34,521 nucleotides of DNA, from assembly GCA_016183175.1 (NCBI GenBank), contig JACPFC010000106.1, positions 1-34,521 on the forward strand. The letters run 5' to 3'. Source of the stretch: Deltaproteobacteria bacterium. GTDB lineage: Bacteria; UBA10199; SBBF01. Each line of letters begins with the position of its first letter. Positions within the stretch are counted from its first letter, which is position 1. A program made the position numbers and the translations under genes. Under the pieces are notes generated by a model. The model did not search any database, had not been told where the DNA came from, and saw only the letters and a program-made list of their open reading frames with translations. Positions 1 to 7,474 of this stretch are shown piece by piece.

Positions 1-10
1 CGCGCCCTCA

Positions 11-46
11 ATTCTGGGCGTAATAAATTACGCCCCTACACAGAAT
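11..46. repeat. Short palindrome (family F type) upstream of hemDE
   Basis: The inverted repeat GGGCGTAAT (16-24) / ATTACGCCC (27-35) has a 2-nt loop and sits inside outer arms ATTCTG (11-16) / CAGAAT (41-46). Read on the - strand it has the form TAGGGGCG...CGCCC, like the palindrome inside comEC at 11400-11437. It ends 3 bp before the hemDE start codon, so it could affect initiation there. Function unknown. Confidence 0.6.
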
Positions 47-49
47 CAT

Positions 50-2041
50 ATGACCAACGAATTAAAAAATCTCACCGTTGTCGCCTTTGAAAGCCGGATG
101 AGTCTGGTCCTCCAGCGGAAATTGGAAGGGCTGGGAGCAACAGCCCTTGTGGCTCCGTCGATGAAGGAAGTTCCGATCGCGGAAAATCCAAAGGTGTTTG
201 ATTTTTTTGAAGAGCTGGAGGCAGGGCGGATCGATCTTCTCATTCTTTTAACCGGCGTGGCGACGCGGACGTTTATTTCCACGCTTGAAACAAAATATCC
301 CCAAGCACAGATTATTCGGACTCTGGCCACGAAAACAAAAATCGTTGTCCGTGGCCCCAAGCCGACTGCCGTTTGCAAAATGCACAACATCCCGATTTTT
401 GCCACCGCCCCGGAACCCAACACCTGGCGGGAAATTTTAACGATTCTCGAAGAGGAAAATTGTCTTCAGGGAAGACGGGTCGGTGTTTTGGAGTATGGAA
501 TCTCCAACACCGCCTTTTTACAGGAGCTGGAACAGGAGGGGGCCTCTGTGATTCCAGTGCCCGTTTATCAATGGGCGCTTCCCGACGATCTTGGTCCGCT
601 CAACCGGGCGATTGACGCGATTTGCAACGGCGAGGTGGATTTGGCCCTTTTTACCAGTGCCAATCAGGCGGATAACATGCTCCGCCGCGCCCAAGAGAGG
701 GGGATAGAAGCGGCACTCCGTCGCGGATTTTATCGGACAGCCATTTTTTCCATCGGTCCCGTCTGTTCCGAAAAGCTCTCTGATCTGCAATTTTTCCCTG
801 ATGAAGAGGTGTTCCCCAATAAACTGGATGCACTGGTGGAACTGGCGGCGAAGAAGGGGGGGATGTTGGCCATGAGGAAAAAGAAAAGGGCTTCGGTATG
901 TGAGGTACGTGAACGGGTGACGCCGAGGGAGGGTTCCCGATCGAGCCGCAGTCGTGCTCCTTCACGACGAGGACGAGAGCGGGAAACCCGAAGGCGGCAG
1001 GACCCGTTCACGCAAACATCGGATTCGCCCATCCTTCGTGCTTGTCGGGGCGAAAAAAACAAAACCGTTCCGATCTGGCTCATGCGGCAGGCGGGGCGGT
1101 ATATGGCGGAGTATCAGATGGTCCGCGGCAAGGTCGGTTTTCTGGAATTATGCAAAGATCCCGATCTGGCCGCCGAAGTCACAATTTCGGCAGTAGAGCG
1201 GCTAGGAGTGGATGCGGCGATTATTTTTTCCGACATCCTCCTGCCGCTGGAGGCGATGGGGGTTCCGCTGGAATATCGCGACAAAGAAGGCCCGGTCATC
1301 GGCCGGCCGGCGCGGGATATCCAGTCGATTGAAAACTTGAGGCCGGTCGACCCGCACGAGTCGCTTGGGTTTGTCCTCGAGGCGATCCGCAAGACACGCA
1401 AGGCCCTGCATCCTCAAATCCCTCTCATCAGCTTTTGTGGCGCGCCGTTTACGATGGCTTCCTATCTCATCGAAGGGAAAGGTTCGCGCAACTACATTCC
1501 GACCAAAGTTTTAATGAAGGAGAATCCGTCCGCGTGGAAGGCCCTGATGAAAAAACTGGTGATGGTTCTCACCGATTTTCTAAACGCCCAGGTGATTGCA
1601 GGGGCCGATCTCCTTCAGGTGTTTGACAGCTGGGTCGGGTGTTTGTCGCCGGAGGATTACAAGGAATATGTCCTGCCCCATACCAAAAAACTCATTTTGG
1701 GGATTAAAAAGGGAACCCCCGTCATTCATTTTGGAACCGGCACCGGAACTTTGCTGGAACTGCAAAAGCAGGCGGGGGGGGGTGTTATCGGCGTCGACTG
1801 GCGGGTGAATATCAAAGACGCGGCCAGGCGTTTAGGCAAAGTGGGAATTATGGGAAACCTCGATCCGGTGATTCTGTTTTCAAAGCCGGAGGTCATCCGT
1901 CGCGAGGCAAAAAAAATACTTCAAGCGGTTGGCAAAAGGCCCGGATTTATTTTCAATCTTGGTCATGGAATTCTCCCCGAAACACCCGTCGACCATGTCA
2001 TGGCGCTGGTGGATTTTGTGCATGAGTGGAAGGTGAGGTGA
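50..2041 (+). CDS. hemDE: Fused uroporphyrinogen-III synthase / uroporphyrinogen decarboxylase
   Basis: The 663-codon ORF joins two consecutive heme-pathway enzymes. Residues 1 to about 265 look like HemD, which cyclises hydroxymethylbilane to uroporphyrinogen III. Residues from about 325 are a complete HemE, which decarboxylates uroporphyrinogen III to coproporphyrinogen III: RQAGRY (346-351), FSDILLP with the catalytic Asp near 395, FCGAPFT, FDSWVG and a C-terminal NLGHGILP. Both enzymes are cytosolic. The basic, low-complexity linker (about 280-322) is the translation of palindromic element A1. HemE proteins normally begin just before the ACRGE motif, so the linker stands where the hemD stop and hemE start would be. 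An in-frame ATG at 871, behind a G-rich stretch, could allow separate HemE initiation. The 3' end overlaps convergent hemH by 44 bp. Domain identities are firm; whether the product stays fused is not known. Confidence 0.93.
   Translation: MTNELKNLTVVAFESRMSLVLQRKLEGLGATALVAPSMKEVPIAENPKVFDFFEELEAGRIDLLILLTGVATRTFISTLETKYPQAQIIRTLATKTKIVVRGPKPTAVCKMHNIPIFATAPEPNTWREILTILEEENCLQGRRVGVLEYGISNTAFLQELEQEGASVIPVPVYQWALPDDLGPLNRAIDAICNGEVDLALFTSANQADNMLRRAQERGIEAALRRGFYRTAIFSIGPVCSEKLSDLQFFPDEEVFPNKLDALVELAAKKGGMLAMRKKKRASVCEVRERVTPREGSRSSRSRAPSRRGRERETRRRQDPFTQTSDSPILRACRGEKNKTVPIWLMRQAGRYMAEYQMVRGKVGFLELCKDPDLAAEVTISAVERLGVDAAIIFSDILLPLEAMGVPLEYRDKEGPVIGRPARDIQSIENLRPVDPHESLGFVLEAIRKTRKALHPQIPLISFCGAPFTMASYLIEGKGSRNYIPTKVLMKENPSAWKALMKKLVMVLTDFLNAQVIAGADLLQVFDSWVGCLSPEDYKEYVLPHTKKLILGIKKGTPVIHFGTGTGTLLELQKQAGGGVIGVDWRVNIKDAARRLGKVGIMGNLDPVILFSKPEVIRREAKKILQAVGKRPGFIFNLGHGILPETPVDHVMALVDFVHEWKVR
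908..1012 (+). repeat. Family A palindromic element, copy 1, inside hemDE
   Basis: A 105-bp imperfect hairpin. The outer arms CGTGAACGGGT (908-918) and ACCCGTTCACG (1002-1012) pair perfectly, GGGTTCCCG pairs with CGGGAAACCC, and the apex is GTCGTG-CTCCTT-CACGAC. It is translated in frame as an Arg/Ser-rich linker. A second copy lies in hemN (4252-4366) in the same orientation relative to translation. The central 45 bp are nearly identical in both but are read in different frames. Confidence 0.9.
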
Positions 2042-3032
2042 TCATCTCGCAGATCGCCTCCACCCATGAGGGATGGCTATTCAGAGAAGGGATCAATGCC
2101 AGCCTTTCCCCTCCCGTAGCCAAAAAAGATTCCTTTCCGCGGATGGCGATCTCTTCCAGTGTTTCCAGACAATCGGCCACAAACGAGGGACAAAAAACAG
2201 CGATTCTCTTTTTTCCCTGTCGAGCCAGTTCGGGGAGGATCAAATCGGTATAGGGTTTAATCCACGGTGTCCTCCCAAGACGCGATTGGAAAGAGATGGT
2301 GTATTGGTCTTTGGATAATGCCGATTCTTGTGCTATGGCTCTGGCCGTCTGAACGCAGTGGGCCCGGTAGCAGAGGCGATTATGCTCCGAAATCGTTTCA
2401 CAGCAGGAATTATCCATCGGACAGCGGGAAACTTTTCTGATATGTCTTTCGGGCAAACCATGAAAACTGAAGACCACATGATCAGGGTTCAGATCGGTCA
2501 AAACCGGACGGCCGGTTTCCGCAAAGGCCCGAATAAAACCGGCGTGGCCATAGAAAGGACCGACGGTGTCGAGCATTCCTTCGTAACGGAGTTCGCCCAA
2601 TATCCGACTTGCCTCCTGAAGGGAGGTTTCGGTGGAGGAAAGAGCATACTGCGGATAGAGGGGAAAGACCTTGATCGAATGAACGCCGGCGTCCACCAGT
2701 CTGGCAATCGCTGTTTTAAGGCCTGGATTGCCATAACGCATCGCTGTTTCCACAGCAAAGTTGCTTCCCAATTTTTCGGCGACCTTTTTTGTCAGGTCCA
2801 TCGTGTGAAACAAAAGCGGGGAGCCCCGGTCGGTCCATATTTTTTTGTAGGCTAAAGTCGATTTGGGGGAACGAAAGGGGCCAATAATGCAGTTCACCAA
2901 AAGCCATCGCGCCAAAGGATTAATGTCGATCACATAGGGGTCGGACAGGAACTCTTTGAGGTATCTCCGGACAGCCGGGACCGTCGGTTCATCCGGGGTG
3001 CCGAGATTGATGAGAAGGACGCCGTTTTTCAT
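1998..3032 (-). CDS. hemH: Ferrochelatase
   Basis: This 344-residue protein inserts Fe(II) into protoporphyrin IX, the last step of protoheme synthesis. Family features are the N-terminal GVLLINLGTPDEP, SFHGLPERH with the catalytic His, and the C-terminal FVADCLETLEEI with the conserved acidic metal-site residues. Length is normal for bacterial HemH. The start ATG overlaps the hemN stop by 4 bp (ATGA), so the two are probably translationally coupled in a hemN-hemH operon. The 3' end runs 44 bp into the 3' end of convergent hemDE. A CNCC-like Cys cluster (CPMDNSCC) is visible, but whether it holds an Fe-S cluster cannot be judged from sequence alone. Confidence 0.95.
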   Translation of the reverse strand: MKNGVLLINLGTPDEPTVPAVRRYLKEFLSDPYVIDINPLARWLLVNCIIGPFRSPKSTLAYKKIWTDRGSPLLFHTMDLTKKVAEKLGSNFAVETAMRYGNPGLKTAIARLVDAGVHSIKVFPLYPQYALSSTETSLQEASRILGELRYEGMLDTVGPFYGHAGFIRAFAETGRPVLTDLNPDHVVFSFHGLPERHIRKVSRCPMDNSCCETISEHNRLCYRAHCVQTARAIAQESALSKDQYTISFQSRLGRTPWIKPYTDLILPELARQGKKRIAVFCPSFVADCLETLEEIAIRGKESFLATGGERLALIPSLNSHPSWVEAICEMITSPSTHAQNPPAP

Positions 3033-4489
3033 ACCGTCCTCGAAAATACCGGCGTTTTTGCGTGACTCCGGACTCCCTCCAGATAGCGGTCGAACGCCAT
3101 GGCGATGTTTCTTAAAAAGAGGGTCCCTTCGTTGACCGCCCGAATTTTATTTTCGTCGATCGCCAACAGGCCGTCGTCGGCAAAAGTTTTCAGCCGTGAA
3201 ACATCTTCCGCAAAATAATCGGCAAACCGGATGTCCCATGCCTTTTCAAAGGCCGGAATATCCACGCGGCCCCGGCACATGATGCGGGTGATCAAGTCGC
3301 GCCGCAAGGTGTCGTCGCGGTTTAAGCAAAAACCGCGAAATGTCGCGAGTTGACCTTGTCTTATCGATTCATAATAAGCCCTCAATTCCTTTTTGTTCTG
3401 AAAATAGTTCCCGCCGACATACGAAATACTGCTGACTCCAAAACCGATCTGGTGGGCATCGGCCCTTGTTGAATATCCCATGAAATTCCGGTGAATCGTT
3501 TCGTTATCCAGCGCCCGGCTCAACTCATCCTCTTTCAGGGCGAAGTGATCAATGCCGATGTGGCGATAGCCGTTTTGGGTGAATGTCTCGTAGGCCTTTT
3601 CAAAGAGCTGAAGTTTCAGTTCTGGCGGCGGGAGATCGGAGTCTTTGAACGACCGCTGAACAGGGCGGACCCACGGGACATGGGCATAGCTGTAAACCGC
3701 CAGACGGTCGGGGTGGAGATAAAGGACTTTTTTCAGCGTCTCTTTCCAGCCCTTCATGGTTTGTCCCGGAAGGCCGTAAACCAGATCGAAGTTGAACGAC
3801 TGAAAACCGAGTTTCCGCAGAAGCGTCACCATCTCTTCCGTCATTTCGTAGGTTTGATTGCGATGGATCAGTTTTTGGACGGTTGGGTCGAAATCCTGCA
3901 CACCGAGGGAAATCCGGTTGAACTTGAGTTCCGCCAGCATCTCGCAAAAGGCCTCTGTCGAAGTTCGCGGGTGCAGTTCGATTGCGATTTCGGCGTCGGA
4001 CAAAAGATGAAAATGTTTTCGGACACGATCGACGATTTCTTTGAGTTCTTCCGGTTGAAGGAAATTGGGGGTGCCGCCGCCGAAGTGAAGCTGGACGACC
4101 TCCCTTGTATCCTTGGGCAGAAGATCACCGATCCGATCGAGCTCGGTCAAAAGGACATCCACATATTCGCGGGAGCGGGCATGGTCTTTGGTGATCACCT
4201 GCATACAACCGCAAAAATGGCAGAGCGATTCGCAGAAGGGGAGATGGAAGTAGAGAGATAACGGGTCCTGCCGCCTGCGGGTCCTCCCGCTCTCGTCCTC
4301 GTCGTGAAGGAGCACGACTGCGGCTCGATCGGGAGCCCTCCCGCAGGCGTCACCCGTTATCTCTCTCAGAGCTTTTTTATAGTTTTCTTTCCCCACATCG
4401 CTCGTCCATGCCGGCACGGTGGGGTAGCTTGTATACCGCGGTCCCGGTACGTCGTACTTTTGAAGTAATTGGAGCAAGCGGCTGTCCAT
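3029..4489 (-). CDS. hemN: Oxygen-independent coproporphyrinogen III oxidase (radical SAM), with inserted element
   Basis: A radical-SAM enzyme that converts coproporphyrinogen III to protoporphyrinogen IX without oxygen. The SAM [4Fe-4S] motif is CESLCHFC (C86, C90, C93), followed by the extra Cys typical of true HemN (CGC), then HFGGGTPNFL. The N-terminal PGPRYTSYPT and a full C-terminal HemN domain separate it from HemW. The start at 4489 follows a good AGGAGA ribosome-binding site 5 nt upstream. Residues about 46-76 are not native HemN: they are the translation of palindromic element A2, placed just before the strand PLSLYFHLPFC that carries the cluster motif. Without the insert the length (about 455) is normal. 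A surface-loop location is inferred from its position between conserved segments. First gene of the hemN-hemH pair. Confidence 0.94.
   Translation of the reverse strand: MDSRLLQLLQKYDVPGPRYTSYPTVPAWTSDVGKENYKKALREITGDACGRAPDRAAVVLLHDEDESGRTRRRQDPLSLYFHLPFCESLCHFCGCMQVITKDHARSREYVDVLLTELDRIGDLLPKDTREVVQLHFGGGTPNFLQPEELKEIVDRVRKHFHLLSDAEIAIELHPRTSTEAFCEMLAELKFNRISLGVQDFDPTVQKLIHRNQTYEMTEEMVTLLRKLGFQSFNFDLVYGLPGQTMKGWKETLKKVLYLHPDRLAVYSYAHVPWVRPVQRSFKDSDLPPPELKLQLFEKAYETFTQNGYRHIGIDHFALKEDELSRALDNETIHRNFMGYSTRADAHQIGFGVSSISYVGGNYFQNKKELRAYYESIRQGQLATFRGFCLNRDDTLRRDLITRIMCRGRVDIPAFEKAWDIRFADYFAEDVSRLKTFADDGLLAIDENKIRAVNEGTLFLRNIAMAFDRYLEGVRSHAKTPVFSRTV
4252..4366 (-). repeat. Family A palindromic element, copy 2, inside hemN
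   Basis: A 115-bp imperfect hairpin. Outer arms pair perfectly over 15 bp (4252-4266 with 4352-4366, core AACGGGT/ACCCGTT), CCTGCGGG pairs with CCCGCAGG, CTCCCG with CGGGAG, and the apex GTCGTG/CACGAC is the same as in copy 1. Differences from copy 1 are often compensatory. The right arm also encodes native HemN residues (PLSL), so the left arm looks like an inverted copy of the flanking gene sequence. The insertion keeps the hemN frame. Confidence 0.9.
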
Positions 4490-4559
4490 GGGATTCTCCT
4501 ATAATCCGCTTTGGTGCACGATTTCAACCCCATCTTTTCTTTTGAATATCGTGACCTCC

Positions 4560-4775
4560 TCTCAATGCCGTACCGCCTGTTTTAACAGTGGTCAGCGTAT
4601 TGAGGATCATTTCGTTGACGTCACCGAAATGATCGGCATTGGCAAAGGAGGGCAACGGGAGGTCAAGGTGACGCTCTTTTCCCGTTACGCCTGTTATCTC
4701 ATAATTCAGAATGCCGATCCCTCCAAAGAAATCGTTGCCCTGGGTCAAACCTCTCTCTACAATCTATTCCGTAGA
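4560..4775 (+). pseudogene. Remnant of a DinD-like (DNA-damage-inducible protein D) gene
   Basis: In the frame starting at 4488, about 60 residues match my memory of the DinD core: an Asn-Ser-Gly, IEDHF, IGKGGQRE, a SRYACYLI-like stretch, QNADPSKE and GQT. Upstream residues look random, and the match ends abruptly after GQT where the family continues with a YFA.QTR-like segment. The piece is cut at both ends and has no obvious start or ribosome-binding site, so it is called a degraded gene fragment. It lies next to brnTA, consistent with a small accessory island between hemN and the aldehyde dehydrogenase gene. Family identification is from memory of DinD sequences. Confidence 0.65.
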
Positions 4776-4778
4776 TCT

Positions 4779-4822
4779 AACCGTCCGATTTTCGGACGAA
4801 TGCGCCCCAAAAATGGACGGTT
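4779..4822. repeat. Nested inverted repeat upstream of the sigma-54-type promoter
   Basis: AACCGTCC (4779-4786) and GGACGGTT (4815-4822) are inverted. Inside, CGTCCGA (4782-4788) pairs with TCGGACG (4792-4798) around a TTT loop. It lies 60-110 bp upstream of the promoter at 4884, the usual distance for an enhancer-binding-protein site, but it could equally be a hairpin left with the dinD remnant. Confidence 0.4.
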
Positions 4823-4883
4823 GCACCAACCTCCCGTTTCATAAGTCCTTGAAATTTAATGAATCCGATCTCATTGCCACAGG

Positions 4884-4899
4884 TGGCACGAGATTTGCT
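4884..4899 (+). promoter_or_regulatory. Sigma-54 (-24/-12) promoter candidate upstream of brnT
   Basis: TGGCACGAGATTTGCT matches the RpoN consensus TGGCACG-N4-TTGCW exactly, with GG (4885-4886) and GC (4897-4898) in the required spacing. Predicted transcription start is about 4910, some 48 nt before the brnT ATG. A sigma-70-like pair, TTGCAT and TATACT with 16-bp spacing, lies at about 4926-4953, directly before that ATG. Which one is used cannot be told from sequence. Confidence 0.5.
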
Positions 4900-4957
4900 C
4901 ATGTTCAGAGAGGCTGTTTTTGGCCTTGCATTCATTTATTTACGGTATATACTAAAA

Positions 4958-5245
4958 ATGAGATTCGATTGGGATCCCAAAAAGGCGGAACTAAACGAAA
5001 AGAAACATGGTTTTAGTTTTGCAGAGGCTATCACAGCGTTTGATGACCCGCTTTCTTTGATTGTCGATGACAAAAAACATTCTGTTGCGGAAGAGAGAAA
5101 ATGGTTAATTGGCAATACCGACGCTGGAAGATTAGCGGTTGTTGTCTTTACAGAGCGCGCGGAAATAATCAGGGTAATCAGTGCGCGACCCGCAAGCAGA
5201 AAAGAGAGGGAAATTTATGATACGATACAGAGAATTCCCGTTTGA
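4958..5245 (+). CDS. brnT: BrnT family toxin (DUF497)
   Basis: A small RelE-fold ribonuclease-type toxin of the type II BrnT/BrnA system. Family features are the N-terminal FDWDPKKAELNEKKHGFSF, the AITAFDDP segment, the R-K-W-L-I-G strand, a VVVFTER-like core and the C-terminal IRVISARPASRKE helix. The ATG at 4958 is chosen because the DUF497 fold begins at MRFDWD; in-frame codons upstream are not family-like. The 95-residue length is normal. Its 3' end overlaps the antitoxin gene by 29 bp, the usual toxin-first brnTA arrangement. In characterised systems BrnT cuts mRNA and is neutralised by BrnA, which also represses the operon; here that is inferred from homology. Confidence 0.9.
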   Translation: MRFDWDPKKAELNEKKHGFSFAEAITAFDDPLSLIVDDKKHSVAEERKWLIGNTDAGRLAVVVFTERAEIIRVISARPASRKEREIYDTIQRIPV

Positions 5246-5483
5246 ACGGGCGCGAAGGGCAACTTCCGAGGAGTTGAAAAAATACCGGAAAGCCATCGAA
5301 AGAACTTTGGGCGTAAAACGGAAAAGCCGCGGCCGCCCGCCCAAGTTATCCAGGGATAAATACCTTGCGGTTTCCATCCGCCTGCATCCTCTCGCACTCT
5401 CGTGGGTTAGAGGAGAAGCAAGGAAAAGAGGGGTGGGGTATCAAACGGTCATTAATCAGATTCTCCTTAAGCAGGCGGCATAG
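5217..5483 (+). CDS. brnA: BrnA-like antitoxin
   Basis: An 88-residue basic protein directly after and overlapping brnT. The C-terminal region, with the strand YLAVSIRLHP, a following helix and GYQTVINQIL, matches the ribbon-helix-helix part of BrnA-type antitoxins, which bind the operon promoter as dimers. The N-terminal part (RERARRATSEELKKYRK-like) is highly charged, as expected of a flexible toxin-binding segment. The start at ATG 5217 is preferred to the upstream codon at 5181 because it lies near the end of brnT and removes residues that only mirror the toxin frame. Assignment rests on gene order plus the RHH signature. Confidence 0.85.
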   Translation: MIRYREFPFERARRATSEELKKYRKAIERTLGVKRKSRGRPPKLSRDKYLAVSIRLHPLALSWVRGEARKRGVGYQTVINQILLKQAA

Positions 5484-5503
5484 AAAATGCAATTTTTGCG
5501 CCG

Positions 5504-6871
5504 TTATTTAATGTAGACCGTCTTGATATTCACAAACTCGCGAATGCCGAAGCTGGAGAGTTCGCGCCCGTAGCCCGACTGTTTGATCCCGCCGAAGGGG
5601 AGGCGGGGGTCAGACTTCACATGGGTGTTCACAAAACAGTTTCCCGCCTCCAATTCGTCCGTGGCAATATGTTCTCCCTTTGTGATGTCGGTTGTAAAGA
5701 CCGCCGCGCCGAGGCCAAAAGGGGTGTCGTTTGCAACCCTGATTGCTTCCTTCTCATCTTTGACGGAAATGATTGAAGCCACCGGGCCGAAGAGTTCTTC
5801 ATCATAGGCCGGCATTCCCTTTTTTACCTTCGTCAGAATAGTCGGAGGATAAAAAGCCCCTTTGCCTTCCGGAATTTTTCCTCCCAAAATAAGTTTGGCC
5901 CCTTTTTTGACGCTTTTTACCACTTGCCGATGGAGCTCTTCTCTTAAATCGGGACGGGCGAGCGGGCCGAGCGAAACCGCTTCGTCAAACGGGTCCCCCA
6001 TTTTTTTCCCGGACATCTTTTCACCCAGCCGTTTTTCAAATTCTTTGCGGATCGATTCCACCACGATAAACCGCTTGGCCGCCACACAACTTTGCCCGGT
6101 GTTCAACAGTTTGGCAAAAACGCAGGTCTCAAGCGCCTGATTCAAGTCGGCATCAGCCAAAATCACATACGGATCGCTTCCCCCCAGTTCCAGGACCGTT
6201 TTTTTCAGTGCCGCTCCCGCCTTGGCCGCAACCGAGCGTCCCGCCGGGGTAGAGCCGGTCAGCGTCACCGCGCAGACCGCCGGATGATCGATGATTTTTC
6301 CCGTGTCTTTTGCGGCAATCAGAAGAGTCCGAAACAGATTCTTTGGAAACCCGGCGTCGCGGAAAATACCCTCAATCGCGAGGGCGCAACCGGACACATT
6401 GGAGGCATGTTTGAGGACGACGGCGTTTCCGGCCATAATCGCCGGAGCCGCGAATCGAAAAACCTGCCAGAAAGGAAAATTCCACGGCATGATCGCCAAA
6501 ACAACGCCGAGGGGCGTATAGGCAACATAGCTTTTTGCCGCATCGGTTGGGACGATTTCGGGCGAGAGGAATTTTTCGGCGTTTTCGGCAAAAAAATCGC
6601 AACCCCAGGCGCATTTTTCAATCTCGGTCCGCGCCTGCGCAATCGGTTTTCCCATTTCACAGGTCATGAGCCGGGCAAATTCCTCTTTTTTGGAGCGGAG
6701 AATCCCGGCTGTCTTCCTCATTTTTTCCGATCGCTCCGCAAATGAAGTCTTTCGCCATTCCTGAAAAGTCTCCGACACGCCGGCCAAAATCGCGGCAACT
6801 TTTTTGGAGGACATGGAAGTGTATTTGTTGATGAGCGAACCGTTTGTCGGATTGATCGACTTGAAAATCAT
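5504..6871 (-). CDS. NAD(P)-dependent aldehyde dehydrogenase, succinate-semialdehyde dehydrogenase type
   Basis: This 455-residue ALDH superfamily enzyme oxidises an aldehyde to the acid. Conserved parts are the MPWNFPFWQV cofactor segment, TGSTPAGRSVA, LELGGSDPYVI with the general-base Glu, NTGQSCVAAKRF with the catalytic Cys near 262, and ELFGPVASI followed by the LPFGGIKQSGYGRE tail. The sequence is closest in style to the short GabD/Sad type used for succinate semialdehyde, but substrate cannot be fixed from sequence. The start ATG overlaps the tadA stop by 4 bp, so it is the third gene of an ogt-tadA-ALDH run. No catalytic residue is missing. Confidence 0.9.
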   Translation of the reverse strand: MIFKSINPTNGSLINKYTSMSSKKVAAILAGVSETFQEWRKTSFAERSEKMRKTAGILRSKKEEFARLMTCEMGKPIAQARTEIEKCAWGCDFFAENAEKFLSPEIVPTDAAKSYVAYTPLGVVLAIMPWNFPFWQVFRFAAPAIMAGNAVVLKHASNVSGCALAIEGIFRDAGFPKNLFRTLLIAAKDTGKIIDHPAVCAVTLTGSTPAGRSVAAKAGAALKKTVLELGGSDPYVILADADLNQALETCVFAKLLNTGQSCVAAKRFIVVESIRKEFEKRLGEKMSGKKMGDPFDEAVSLGPLARPDLREELHRQVVKSVKKGAKLILGGKIPEGKGAFYPPTILTKVKKGMPAYDEELFGPVASIISVKDEKEAIRVANDTPFGLGAAVFTTDITKGEHIATDELEAGNCFVNTHVKSDPRLPFGGIKQSGYGRELSSFGIREFVNIKTVYIK

Positions 6872-7416
6872 CCTTTTTTCTCCCTTTTGGTCTCAAAAAA
6901 ATCCTTCAGCAAGGCGGCGCACTCATTTTCCAAAATTCCGCCGGTAATTTGCAAGGTATGATTGTTTGCGGTGATGGAACTCTGGTTGGAGAGGGATGGA
7001 AAAAGGTGCGCGGAGGCCCGTTTGGGGTCGGTACAGCCAAAAACCAGCCCTCCTACCCGCGCCTGTAACACCGCCCCCAGGCACATGAGACAGGGTTCCA
7101 AGGTGACATACAGGGTCGTCTCGGAAAGCCGCCAGTTGTCGAGCCGTTTCCCCCCCTCTTCCAGCGCCGCCATTTCGGCATGGTGGAGGGGATTTTTCGA
7201 TTTCTCGCGCGCGTTGTGCGCCCTCGCAACAATTTCACTCTTGTGAACGAGGACGGCGCCGATGGGAATTTCACCCTCATCGGCGGCCTTTCGGGCCTCA
7301 ACAAGGGCCAGTTGCATGAATCTGCAGAGGGAGCTCTGTTCCGCTGGCGTCAGCTCGCTCAATTCAGGTAATTTTTCTCGACTTTGGCTTTGATCGTTGC
7401 GTAAACAATGACTCAT
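6868..7416 (-). CDS. tadA: tRNA adenosine(34) deaminase
   Basis: A zinc cytidine-deaminase-fold enzyme that converts A34 of tRNA-Arg(ACG) to inosine. The zinc site is complete: HAE (79-81, with the proton-shuttle Glu) and PCLMC (108-112). The 182-residue reading from ATG 7416 is longer than typical TadA (about 150). The extra N-terminus is encoded between the arms of an inverted repeat (7324-7474), and family similarity begins near FMQLALVEAR, so initiation at Met34 (7317) is possible. The 4-bp ATGA overlap with ogt supports the longer start. Translation is probably coupled to both neighbours. Confidence 0.92.
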   Translation of the reverse strand: MSHCLRNDQSQSREKLPELSELTPAEQSSLCRFMQLALVEARKAADEGEIPIGAVLVHKSEIVARAHNAREKSKNPLHHAEMAALEEGGKRLDNWRLSETTLYVTLEPCLMCLGAVLQARVGGLVFGCTDPKRASAHLFPSLSNQSSITANNHTLQITGGILENECAALLKDFFETKREKKG

Positions 7417-7474
7417 TGCTTTGTCCTTTCACCTCGCTTCCGCTGACTGCCACGCGTCACAGAGCTCCCTCTGC
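7324..7474. repeat. Inverted repeat pair spanning the ogt-tadA junction
   Basis: GCAGAGGGAGCTCTGT (7324-7339) and its exact complement ACAGAGCTCCCTCTGC (7459-7474) face each other 119 bp apart. Weaker matches (GC..GGC..TCAGC) extend the arms inward. The left arm lies in the tadA N-terminal extension and the right arm in the ogt C-terminal tail, so the overlap of the two genes sits inside the loop. Both ends of these proteins may therefore be element-derived. Confidence 0.6.

Noticed and set aside
2042-2330. Short + strand ORFs after hemDE
   Set aside because: They are antisense shadows of hemH.
4488-4844. 118-codon ORF as an intact gene
   Set aside because: Only its middle resembles DinD; both ends are unlike any protein and there is no ribosome-binding site, so it is listed as a remnant.
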